From NCBI RefSeq assembly GCF_008000755.1, contig NZ_CP041690.1, positions 4,366,001 to 4,430,000 on the forward strand: a stretch of 64,000 nt of DNA. The letters are read 5' to 3'. The translations under genes were made by a program, and so were the position numbers. Below the pieces are notes generated by a model that saw only the letters and a program-made list of their open reading frames with translations, was not told the origin of the DNA and did not search any database. Shown one piece after another: positions 39,143-46,565 of the stretch. This DNA is from Youhaiella tibetensis (GTDB taxonomy: Bacteria > Pseudomonadota > Alphaproteobacteria > Rhizobiales > Devosiaceae). The stretch's first letter is position 1; each line of letters begins with the position of its first letter.

Positions 39143-39820
39143 CTAGCTCATCACCACCACGCGCGTGCCCACCGGCACGCGGTTGTATAGGTCGATGATA
39201 TCCTGGTTGATCAGCCGGATGCAGCCCGAGGAGACGTTGGTGCCGATGAACCACGGCTCGACCGTCCCGTGCAGGCGGAAATGCGTGTCCACCCCGTTGC
39301 GGTAGAGATAGAGCGCGCGCGCCCCGAGCGGATTGGTCGGCCCGCCTTCCATGCCGCCGGCCACCGGGCCGTAGCGGTCCGGCTGGGTGCGGATCATGTT
39401 GGCCGTTGGCGTCCAGCGCGGCCAGGCGGCCTTGCGCCCGATCACCGCGTTGCCGCGGAAATTGAGGCCTTCCTCGCGTCCCACGCCGACCCCGTAGCGG
39501 GTGGCGCTGCCGCCCGGATGGACGAGGTAGAGGAACTTGTCGGTGGTGTTGATCACGATCGTGCCCGGCGCATAGTCGCCGTCGAACGGCACTTCCTGGC
39601 GCCAGAACTGCTGCGGGATGCGCCGCAGGTCCACGCCGTCGATGGGGAAGGGCTCGGTATAGACCGCCGAGTAATAGGTGGCCCAGGGCTCATCGACCTG
39701 GATCACGTTGGGCCGGGGGCCCCTGGTGGTGGAGCAGGCGCTCAGGGTCATGGCGGAGACCCCGGCGAGGAAGAGGCGGCGGCTGATCACGTTCTGGCTC
39801 TCGTCAATTCGCAGTGGCAT
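39143..39820 (-). CDS. L,D-transpeptidase family lipoprotein (ErfK/YbiS/YcfS/YnhG)
   Basis: 225 residues. The N-terminus has a twin-arginine-like signal (SRRLFLAG) ending in lipobox L-S-A-C, so Tat export with lipidation at Cys29 is possible. The YkuD domain ends in the catalytic motif 'HGTVEPWFIGTNVSSGCIRL' with His and Cys intact. It forms 3-3 cross-links in peptidoglycan or anchors envelope proteins to it. It points towards infB, ending past infB's terminator. clpP is 105 nt upstream on the same strand. Confidence 0.92.
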   Translation of the reverse strand: MPLRIDESQNVISRRLFLAGVSAMTLSACSTTRGPRPNVIQVDEPWATYYSAVYTEPFPIDGVDLRRIPQQFWRQEVPFDGDYAPGTIVINTTDKFLYLVHPGGSATRYGVGVGREEGLNFRGNAVIGRKAAWPRWTPTANMIRTQPDRYGPVAGGMEGGPTNPLGARALYLYRNGVDTHFRLHGTVEPWFIGTNVSSGCIRLINQDIIDLYNRVPVGTRVVVMS

Positions 39821-39925
39821 CGAATCTGAGGTCAGCTAGAGGGTATCGACCGCCAAAAGTCGAGTGCAGCGCGGTAACACTCGAGACGGGAAACGTTAAC
39901 CACTTCCGCGCGCTGGCCGGGATGC

Positions 39926-40558
39926 CTAGCCGGCCGGGTTGGGTGCCAGGGGCAGGCCGAGGTCCTCGCGATTGGTGTAGACATGGTCGATCAGCCCCCA
40001 TTCGCAGGCCTGCTCGGGCGTCATGTAGCGGTCGCGCTCGAGCGCGGCTTCCACTTCCTCGTAGCTGCGTCCGCAATGGCGCATATAGGCCTCGTACATC
40101 CGCCGCTTCACCCGCCGGCTCTCCTCGGCATGGATAAGCACATCCGTCACCTGTCCCTGGTAGCCGCCGGAAGGCTGATGGACGAGGATCGAGGCATTGG
40201 GCAGCGCCACGCGTCGCCCCGGTTCGCCCGCCATCAGCAGGAACGAGCCCATCGAATAGGCCGACCCCATGCACAGCGTCGCCACCGGGCTCTTGATGAA
40301 CTGCATGGTGTCGTAGATCGAGAGTCCCGCCGTCACCACTCCGCCCGGCGAGTTGATGTAGAGCGCGATTTCCTTGGCCGGGTTTTCCGATTCGAGAAAC
40401 AGCAGCTGCGCGCAGATCAGCGCCGCCATCTGGTCCTCGACCTGGCCGTTCACGAAAATGATCCGCTCACGCAGGAGCCGTGAATAGATATCGAACGAAC
40501 GCTCGCCGCGGCTGGATTGTTCGATGACCATAGGGACGAGCTGCATCATGTCGCGCAT
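39926..40558 (-). CDS. clpP: ATP-dependent Clp protease proteolytic subunit (paralogue)
   Basis: 210 residues. The catalytic triad is visible: Ser102 in '[11 protein letters not shown]', His127 in 'ILVHQPSGG', Asp176 in '[11 protein letters not shown]'. The nucleophile motif differs from the usual G-Q-A-A-S-M-G (here G-S-A-Y-S-M-G). No clpX follows it, unlike the main clpP locus in this order, so this is likely an accessory ClpP. The N-terminal segment resembles the short type lacking a propeptide. Partner ATPase not in the window. Confidence 0.92.
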   Translation of the reverse strand: MRDMMQLVPMVIEQSSRGERSFDIYSRLLRERIIFVNGQVEDQMAALICAQLLFLESENPAKEIALYINSPGGVVTAGLSIYDTMQFIKSPVATLCMGSAYSMGSFLLMAGEPGRRVALPNASILVHQPSGGYQGQVTDVLIHAEESRRVKRRMYEAYMRHCGRSYEEVEAALERDRYMTPEQACEWGLIDHVYTNREDLGLPLAPNPAG

Positions 40559-40615
40559 TGGCGATCTCCCTGCAAAAAGCTTTCAAATTTTATCGATTGG
40601 CGGGCCGAAAACGGC

Positions 40616-40990
40616 CTATGCGGCGGCGCGCATCACCGGCGTATTGCCGTTTGCCGCCACCAGCACGATGGCCGCCTCGTGGGTGAGGCGCAGCCAGGTC
40701 CCCCCGGTAATCGGGGTCAACTCGAACGTCACCACGCTCTCCCGCTCTCCCTCCGCCCGCCAGCGATAGCGCAGCAGGTTGGGCGCATCCGCCTCGATCA
40801 CCTGGCAATCGACCTGAGGCAGGCCCTCGGGGCTGCCGTCGAGCTTGAGGCCGCCATCGTTCCGCGCCGCCGGCAGCAGCCAGGCGCTCACGATCTCGGG
40901 GACCGTCAGCGCCCTCCAGACCTTCTCGGGCGCCGCATCGAGGGCGCCTTCGAACATGACATCCTTGTCGTCCGAAACTTCCAGGGTCAT
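40616..40990 (-). CDS. SRPBCC (AHSA1-type) domain protein
   Basis: 124 residues. Helix-grip START-like fold with 'ALDAAPEKVWRALTVPEIVSAWLLPA' and 'VVTFELTPITGGTWLRLTHEAA', typical of AHSA1-like proteins that bind hydrophobic ligands. The ATG overlaps the ArsR stop as ATGA, so the two are a coupled regulator-effector pair. The ligand is unknown. It is shorter than the three paralogues at 49145-50655 and not closely similar. Confidence 0.88.
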   Translation of the reverse strand: MTLEVSDDKDVMFEGALDAAPEKVWRALTVPEIVSAWLLPAARNDGGLKLDGSPEGLPQVDCQVIEADAPNLLRYRWRAEGERESVVTFELTPITGGTWLRLTHEAAIVLVAANGNTPVMRAAA

Positions 40991-41301
40991 TGGTCCATCT
41001 CCTTGAGGAGGTCCTTGAGTTTTTCGATGCGGCCGGGCCAGAAGGCGCGGTAGCGCTCCATCCAGTCGGCCAGCGGCGCCAGCCCTTCCGGGCGCACGCT
41101 GTAGTTGACGTGCCGGCCCACGCGTTGCTCGGCCACCAGGCCCGCCTCCCGCAGCACCGCCAGGTGCTGGGACATGGCTGGCTGGGAGATGGCGAAACCC
41201 TCGCGCAACTGCGTCGCGTTCTGCTCGCCGCTTGCCAGCCGCTCGAACACGGCCCGGCGCGTCGGGTCCGCCAGCGCCCGGAAAACTTCTGCTTCGTTCA
41301 T
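40987..41301 (-). CDS. ArsR-family (winged helix) transcriptional regulator
   Basis: 104 residues. 'MNEAEVFRALADPTRRAVFERL' then the helix-turn-helix 'ISQPAMSQHLAVLREAGLV'. No metal-binding Cys pairs, as in ArsR members paired with SRPBCC genes. A promoter TTGCAC-17-TTATTT ends so close to the ATG (41301) that the mRNA may have almost no 5' leader; no SD is seen. The dyad ATAAG-N6-CTTAT lies between -35 and -10. A TTG at 41310 is an alternative start. Confidence 0.9.
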   Translation of the reverse strand: MNEAEVFRALADPTRRAVFERLASGEQNATQLREGFAISQPAMSQHLAVLREAGLVAEQRVGRHVNYSVRPEGLAPLADWMERYRAFWPGRIEKLKDLLKEMDQ

Positions 41302-41303
41302 GA

Positions 41304-41332
41304 CAAACAAATAAGCACGGACTTATGAGTCG
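41304..41332 (-). promoter_or_regulatory. arsR promoter region with ATAAG-N6-CTTAT operator
   Basis: Perfect dyad ATAAG-CACGGA-CTTAT at 41311-41326, variant of the TTAAG-N6-CTTAA dyad at the second ArsR locus. A GAGTC (GANTC) site adjoins it at 41327-41331. The -10 TTATTT (41312-41307) overlaps the dyad's left arm, so a bound repressor would block the promoter. Confidence 0.65.
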
Positions 41333-41366
41333 TGCAAGCCCGTCGCGCCCTCGTGCGACAAACACA

Positions 41367-41395
41367 TTGACAGCCGGCCTGCGAGGGCCCAATTC
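41367..41395 (+). promoter_or_regulatory. Possible rbfA promoter
   Basis: Consensus -35 TTGACA (41367-41372) with a weak -10 CAATTC at 17 nt or AATTCA at 18 nt. The predicted start site falls at or next to the rbfA ATG (41402), and no SD precedes it, so a leaderless message is possible. Confidence 0.45.
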
Positions 41396-41401
41396 AGCGC
41401 C

Positions 41402-41818
41402 ATGAACCGCGGACCCAAACCCACCGGACCCACCCAGCGCATGCTGCGCGTCGGCGAACTCGTGCGCCACGCCCTGGCGAGCTTTTTCGCGCGCGATGAA
41501 ATCGAGGACGAGACGCTGACCGGCGCCGTCATCACCGTGCCCGAAGTGCGCATGACGCCGGACCTCAAGATCGCCAACGCCTATGTCATGCCGCTCGGCG
41601 GCGACCGGGCCGAGGAAATCGTGGCGGCGCTCAACCGGCACCACCGCTTCATCCGCGGCCGGATTGCGCCGAGCCTGGACCTCAAATTCGCGCCCGATCT
41701 CAAGTTCTTCGTCGACGACACCTTCGAGGAAGCCAGCCGCATCGATGCGCTGCTGCGTTCCGAACGCGTGCAGCGTGACCTGCACGAAGACGACGACCAA
41801 GAACCCGATAGCGACTGA
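41402..41818 (+). CDS. rbfA: 30S ribosome-binding factor A
   Basis: 138 residues. The KH-like fold is recognised by 'QRMLRVGELVRHALASFF', 'ITVPEVRMTPDLKIANAYVM' and 'RGRIAPSLDLKFAPDLKFFVDDTFEEASRID'. Acts late in 30S maturation, as RimP acts earlier. It is 5 nt before truB. Separated from infB by 2.4 kb with four minus-strand genes. Confidence 0.95.
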   Translation: MNRGPKPTGPTQRMLRVGELVRHALASFFARDEIEDETLTGAVITVPEVRMTPDLKIANAYVMPLGGDRAEEIVAALNRHHRFIRGRIAPSLDLKFAPDLKFFVDDTFEEASRIDALLRSERVQRDLHEDDDQEPDSD

Positions 41819-41823
41819 TATCC

Positions 41824-42729
41824 ATGAACCAGATCAAGCGGGTGAAGCGGGACGTCTCGGGTTGGGTCGTTCTCGACAAGCCCTACGACATGACCTCCAC
41901 CGAGGCCGTCGGCAAGGTGCGCTGGCTCTTTGCCGCCAGGAAGGGCGGCCATGCCGGCACGCTCGATCCCCTCGCCACCGGCATCCTGCCCATCGCGCTC
42001 GGCGAGGCCACCAAGACCGTTCCGCAGGTCCAGGACGGCCGCAAGGTCTACCGGTTCACCGTCAAATGGGGTGAAGCCACCGCCACCGACGACGCCGAGG
42101 GCGCGGTGACCGAAACCTCGCCCGTCCGCCCCGATGCGGCCGCCGTCGAGGCAGTGCTAGCGCGCTTCACCGGCACCATCGAGCAGGTCCCGCCCGCCTT
42201 TTCGGCCATCAAGGTCGATGGCGAGCGCGCCTATGACCTCGCAAGGGCAGGCGAGACGGTGGAACTGGCGGCCCGCCAGATCACCATCGAGGAACTGCGC
42301 CTCATCGAGCACGGGGCCGACCAGTCGAGCTTCGAGGTCGCCTGCCAGAAGGGCACCTATGTCCGGGCCCTGGCACGCGACATCGCCCGCAGTCTGGGCA
42401 CCGTGGCCCATGTGATAAAGCTCCACCGCGCCGCGGTCGGCCCCTTTTCCGATGCCGACGCGGTGACCATCGAGGCCCTTGAGGCCGCTGCCGAAGGCGA
42501 GGCGCGCGATGCGCTGCTGCGCCCGGTCTGGGCCGGGCTGGCGGGCATTCCCGAGATCAGGCTCGATCCCCACCAGGCCAATGCCGTCCGCCACGGCAAT
42601 CCGGTGCTGCTCACCGGCGCCACGGCGCCCGTGGCGCTCGATGAGGCTTGGGCGAGCTTCAAGGGTGTCGCCGTGGCTACCGGTCACGTCGAGGCGGGGC
42701 AGTTCCACCCGCGGCGGGTCATTCTCTAG
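41824..42729 (+). CDS. truB: tRNA pseudouridine(55) synthase
   Basis: 301 residues. The catalytic Asp lies in 'GHAGTLDPLATGILPIALGEATK', and 'GWVVLDKPYDMTSTEAVGKVR' is the family start. Makes pseudouridine 55 of the T-arm. The last 11 nt overlap the convergent serine-hydrolase gene. It follows rbfA by 5 nt, in one transcript. Confidence 0.95.
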   Translation: MNQIKRVKRDVSGWVVLDKPYDMTSTEAVGKVRWLFAARKGGHAGTLDPLATGILPIALGEATKTVPQVQDGRKVYRFTVKWGEATATDDAEGAVTETSPVRPDAAAVEAVLARFTGTIEQVPPAFSAIKVDGERAYDLARAGETVELAARQITIEELRLIEHGADQSSFEVACQKGTYVRALARDIARSLGTVAHVIKLHRAAVGPFSDADAVTIEALEAAAEGEARDALLRPVWAGLAGIPEIRLDPHQANAVRHGNPVLLTGATAPVALDEAWASFKGVAVATGHVEAGQFHPRRVIL

Positions 42730-43894
42730 CCAGCAGCCCCAGGATGGCGCCATAGGGCGCCGCCGCGTCCGCTTCCTTGAGTGCGTCCTCGCCATTCCAG
42801 GTGAAGGCCACGCAATAGAGGTCCCCGTCCTTGGCGAGGGCCGCCGTGGTCATGTTGAGGACGCCCACCTCGCTGCCGCCCTTGTAGCTGACCTGCGCCC
42901 AGTCACGCTTGTTGGCGAGGCCCGGGTTGGCCCGCATGGCGTCCAGCCCCTTGACCGTGCTGGCCAGCGCGCAGAGCCGCTCGAGCGGCACGTACCATTC
43001 GATGCCCTGGTCGTGGGGGTTCATTTCGACGTCGGCCATCCGCACCGTCTGCCCATCCATCTCATCGGCCAGCGCGCGCTTGCCGGCGAGATCGGCGCCG
43101 AGGAACCGCTCGCGCAGGGCCTTGTTCCCCTTGAGCAGGAACACTTCGCGCGTCTTGAGCACGAATTCGGTGCCCAGCTTCGCCGCCACCGCCTCGCGTC
43201 CCACATAGTCGAGCAGCACGTCGGTCGCGGTATTGTCGCTGATCGAGATCATCAGGGTCGCCAGCGTCGAAAGCGTGAGCGGGGAGCCTACCGCAAAGGT
43301 CTGGAGGATGCCGCTGGGCAGCGAGACCTGGCGCGCCTCCAGTTCGACCGTGTCCGACCAGTGGGCCTTTCCGGCCGCGATCCTGTCGTTGAGCGCGGCG
43401 AGGATCCCGAGCTTGAAGGCCGAGCCCACCGCCAGCGGCTTGTCCGCATCCCGGCTGGCAAGGACTTCCCCGTTTCGCGTCACCAGATAGGCCACTTCGC
43501 CCGGCAGCGCCCCCAGTTCGTCCGCCAGTTCGGCCAGGCTCTTGTTGAGCGCCACCGGCGGGTGCAGCAGCAGGCCAGAAATGCGCCCCTTGGCGTCGCG
43601 CGTCAGCAGCACGTCCATCTCGTGGGTCGCCGTCGTGACGCGATAGACCTCGTCCAGCGCCTTGATGGACACCACCGGCCCGATCTGCTCGCTGGCGGCC
43701 TTGAGCACCTCGCGCACCTTTTCGAGAGGCACCGCCTCGAGGAAGCCCGGCGTGAAACTCTCTGCCGTTACAGGCGTTTCACCGAGCAACATCTCGATCA
43801 CCGCCTTGTCTTCATCAACATTGCGAGCCACCGCTGCACCCCCGCCAATCAAAATCGTCATCGCGGCGAATGCCGCCAGGATCAGGTTCTTCAT
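42719..43894 (-). CDS. Serine hydrolase, class A beta-lactamase fold, secreted
   Basis: 391 residues with a signal peptide (MKNLILAAFAAMTILIGGGAA). Around residues 28-110 is an N-terminal accessory domain. The C-terminal part has S158-x-x-K161 ('VGSAFKLG'), S219-D-N221 ('SISDNTATD') and a KGG in place of KTG ('VSYKGGSEVGV'). I could not find the omega-loop E-x2-x-N motif of true class A beta-lactamases. A penicillin-interacting or esterase-like periplasmic hydrolase is more likely than drug resistance. Converges on truB; divergent from the kinase gene. Confidence 0.82.
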   Translation of the reverse strand: MKNLILAAFAAMTILIGGGAAVARNVDEDKAVIEMLLGETPVTAESFTPGFLEAVPLEKVREVLKAASEQIGPVVSIKALDEVYRVTTATHEMDVLLTRDAKGRISGLLLHPPVALNKSLAELADELGALPGEVAYLVTRNGEVLASRDADKPLAVGSAFKLGILAALNDRIAAGKAHWSDTVELEARQVSLPSGILQTFAVGSPLTLSTLATLMISISDNTATDVLLDYVGREAVAAKLGTEFVLKTREVFLLKGNKALRERFLGADLAGKRALADEMDGQTVRMADVEMNPHDQGIEWYVPLERLCALASTVKGLDAMRANPGLANKRDWAQVSYKGGSEVGVLNMTTAALAKDGDLYCVAFTWNGEDALKEADAAAPYGAILGLLARE

Positions 43895-44042
43895 CCTTGC
43901 ATACTCCTAAAGCGCGCCCGCGCGCGGACAGACGGCTGCCCCGCATCCTTCCCACGCCACCTTACGGTGGAATGACGTCCGGAGTGTCACTGTTGCGCCA
44001 CCGGTGGCCTGGTTTAATGTCGGCAGGCAATCAGAGGCGCAC

Positions 44043-45794
44043 ATGACCCAAAAACGACCGGTTCTGCCGGCCCTGCGGAAAAAGGGCGATCCCAAGCCGC
44101 TACCCATCGCCGCTTACCTTTTCATACTTGCCTTCATAACCCTGGCGCCGGCCTTCATCTTTTCGGCCATCCTCCTCCAGCGCAACAACGACGCGCAGGG
44201 CGAGGTGGTGCGCGCTCTGACCCTGGCCACCAGCCAGGCCGTGGCGCAGGCGATCGACCGGCAGGTCGAATCGATGACCACCACCCTCAAGGTTCTCGCC
44301 ACCAACCCGGCGCTGGCCAATGGCGACTATGCCGGGGTGCATGCGCGCGCGGTCGAGGCCCTGGCCGGCACCGGCTCCTACCTGGTGGTGCTCGATCCGA
44401 GCTTCCAGCAATTGCTCAATACCCGCCAGCCGTTCGGGACGCCCTTGCCCAAGACCGCCAATCCGCGCGCCGCCGCCGAAGCGCTCGCCACCGATGCGCC
44501 GGTCGTCTCCAACGTCTTCGTGGGCGCCAATTCGCGCGACTGGGTCTTCAACGTCCTGCTGCGCTACCAGCTGCGCGATGGCAGTTACCTCGCCCTGGCG
44601 CTCAACGAAGTCTCCCAGAACCTCGCTTCCGCCCTCCAGTCCCGGCAATTGCCCGATGGCTGGAACATCGCCGTGGTCGATGAGGACAACCGCGTCCTTG
44701 CCGCCTCGGACGCTTCCGAACTTTCCCCAGGCGACCCGTTCCTCCAGGCCGAGGACGGCCAGTTCGGCCAGAACGGGCGCTGGACCGACGAGGTCGTGGC
44801 GGGCCAGCAATTCGTGACCGTCGCCGCCGAACCCACGGCTGCCTCCTGGCGCGTTGTCGCCTGGGCCCCGCGCCAGGTCATCGAGAAGCCGCTCAACGAG
44901 GCCGTGCTCTCCCTGGTGCTGGGCGGGCTGATGCTGGCCGCGCTCATCGTTGCGCTGGTGGTCTGGATTTCCCAGCAGATCAACCGGTCCGTCCGGGGCC
45001 TCGCCGACGATGCCAAGCGGCTCGGTGCCGGCCAGGACGTGGCGGCGCGCAACTACCCGGTCGCCGAGATCGCCCAGGTCTCCGATGCCATTGGCGATGC
45101 CTCGCGCCGCCGCCGCAAGGCCGAGAGCGAGGTGCGCTTCCTCATGCGCGAGTTGGCCCACCGCTCCAAGAACCAGATGACGGTGATCGCCGCCATGGCC
45201 AAGCAGACGGCGCGCAACGCCACCTCGGTCAGCCAGTTCGTGACCAGCTTCGAGCGCCGTATCTTCGGTCTCGCCCGCTCCACGGACCTGCTGCTTGCCT
45301 CGGGCATGACCGGCGTCGATCTCAAGGACATCCTGACCGGCCAGATCGAGCCCTTCCGGCCCCAGGACCCGGCCCGCGTCTCCATCGAAGGCCCGCCCCT
45401 CATGCTCAACACCCAGGCCTCCCAGATCGTGGGCATGGCCGCCCACGAGCTGGCCACCAACGCCGTCAAGTACGGGGCCTTCGCTGAGGAGACCGGCAGG
45501 CTCGAGGTCAGCTGGCGCATCCTGGGCGACGCGGTGGACCTGGTCTGGCGCGAGCACGTGACCACCAAGCGCCGCCGCTCGGCGCGCACCGGCTTCGGCA
45601 CCACCGTGCTCAACTCCATGGTCGGCGGTTCCCTGGGCGCCGACGTCACCCGCACGCTCCATCGCGACGGCATCGAATGGCGCTTCGTCATTCCGCTCGA
45701 GGCCCTCAACCCCAACCGGCGCCCCGACGAGCCTCTGGCCCCCAAGCGCGAAGAGGCCGAGCCGGCCGAGGCGCTCGAGCCGCCCGGCGACTGA
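44043..45794 (+). CDS. HWE-family sensor histidine kinase
   Basis: 583 residues. A membrane helix (about 22-45), an extracytoplasmic sensing domain of roughly 230 residues, and a second helix (about 290-312) precede a HAMP-like stretch. The kinase core has phospho-acceptor 'ELAHRSKNQMTVIAAM', N box 'HELATNAVKYGAF', the WxE of 'DLVWREH' and the G box 'GFGTTVLNSMVGG', all of the HWE type. No response regulator is adjacent. ATG 44043 with GAGG upstream is chosen. HWE kinases often act in alphaproteobacterial general stress response, but no link is shown here. Confidence 0.9.
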   Translation: MTQKRPVLPALRKKGDPKPLPIAAYLFILAFITLAPAFIFSAILLQRNNDAQGEVVRALTLATSQAVAQAIDRQVESMTTTLKVLATNPALANGDYAGVHARAVEALAGTGSYLVVLDPSFQQLLNTRQPFGTPLPKTANPRAAAEALATDAPVVSNVFVGANSRDWVFNVLLRYQLRDGSYLALALNEVSQNLASALQSRQLPDGWNIAVVDEDNRVLAASDASELSPGDPFLQAEDGQFGQNGRWTDEVVAGQQFVTVAAEPTAASWRVVAWAPRQVIEKPLNEAVLSLVLGGLMLAALIVALVVWISQQINRSVRGLADDAKRLGAGQDVAARNYPVAEIAQVSDAIGDASRRRRKAESEVRFLMRELAHRSKNQMTVIAAMAKQTARNATSVSQFVTSFERRIFGLARSTDLLLASGMTGVDLKDILTGQIEPFRPQDPARVSIEGPPLMLNTQASQIVGMAAHELATNAVKYGAFAEETGRLEVSWRILGDAVDLVWREHVTTKRRRSARTGFGTTVLNSMVGGSLGADVTRTLHRDGIEWRFVIPLEALNPNRRPDEPLAPKREEAEPAEALEPPGD

Positions 45795-45955
45795 GCTTCA
45801 AAGAGATTTGGCTGGTATTGGGGCCCCTTTTCCCCTATATGGCCGGCAAGCGGCAGAGTGCCTGAGGGCACCCTGTCCGTCCTGTAGCGGCTCCTCCTGG
45901 ACGACATCCCGGAAGCGAGCGTCCCAAATCCTCTTAACTTTGAAGGGATAACCCG

Positions 45956-46225
45956 ATGTCGATCACTGCCGAGCGCAAGGCCGCTCTGATCAAGGAATAT
46001 GCGACCAAGAAGGACGACACCGGTTCGCCCGAAGTCCAGGTCGCCATCCTCTCCGAGCGCATTGCCAACCTCACCGAACACTTCAAGACCCACGGCAAGG
46101 ACAACCATTCCCGCCGCGGTCTGCTCAAGCTTGTTTCGCTCCGTCGCCGTCTGCTCGACTACGTCAAGAACGTCGATGAAGCCCGTTACAAGAGCCTGAT
46201 CGAACGGCTCGGTCTGCGCCGCTAA
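45956..46225 (+). CDS. rpsO: 30S ribosomal protein S15
   Basis: 89 residues, complete and typical: '[18 protein letters not shown]', '[21 protein letters not shown]'. Binds the central domain of 16S rRNA. AAGGGAT before the ATG is the SD. The 160-nt region upstream holds TATATG near 45836 and small stems (GTGCC-TGAG-GGCAC at about 45860), consistent with a structured leader, as S15 often represses its own synthesis. Confidence 0.97.
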   Translation: MSITAERKAALIKEYATKKDDTGSPEVQVAILSERIANLTEHFKTHGKDNHSRRGLLKLVSLRRRLLDYVKNVDEARYKSLIERLGLRR

Positions 46226-46565
46226 GCTGCGGTGCGCTAAACTTTGGCATGGGGGTCCGCTCCCATGCCGTTCCCGCCCCACGTTTCGGGCGGGCCATGC
46301 GTAGTCCGGTATTTGACGGAGCATGGCAGGATTATCGGCCGCTTACACGTCACCGCAGGTGAGCTGCTCATTGTCTTGTCCATGTTCCGCCAGGACAAAG
46401 CGGAAGCGTCAGGGCCCATATGGGCGGCGCCTTCCGGCCGGAGCGGAAACGAGTGCCTGGGGCCGGCTCTGCACATGGGGTGCGTCCGGCAAGGCACACC
46501 GGATATGTCCCTCGCGGTCCTACGCACCGCGCCTAACGGGAATCCGGCACAAGGAAAGACAACAC
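46226..46565 (+). promoter_or_regulatory. 340-bp rpsO-pnp intergenic leader with two hairpins
   Basis: No gene is evident. Two strong hairpins lie just after rpsO: GGCATGGG/CCCATGCC (46246-46253 with 46262-46269) and CCCGCCC/GGGCGGG (46273-46279 with 46288-46294). Neither has a T-run, so they look like processing or stability structures. In other proteobacteria the pnp leader is cut by RNase III and used by PNPase for autoregulation. A frame is open from 46323 into pnp, but its residues are not PNPase-like. Confidence 0.55.

Noticed and set aside
42719-43894. Class A beta-lactamase (antibiotic resistance)
   Set aside because: SxxK and SDN are there, but KTG is replaced by KGG, no omega-loop Glu motif was found, and an extra N-terminal domain is present. 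Called only a serine hydrolase.
43895-44042. EcfG-type general stress promoter before the HWE kinase
   Set aside because: GGAAT and a distant GTT occur near 43969-43997, but neither -35 nor spacing matches the GGAAC-N16/17-cGTT consensus well.
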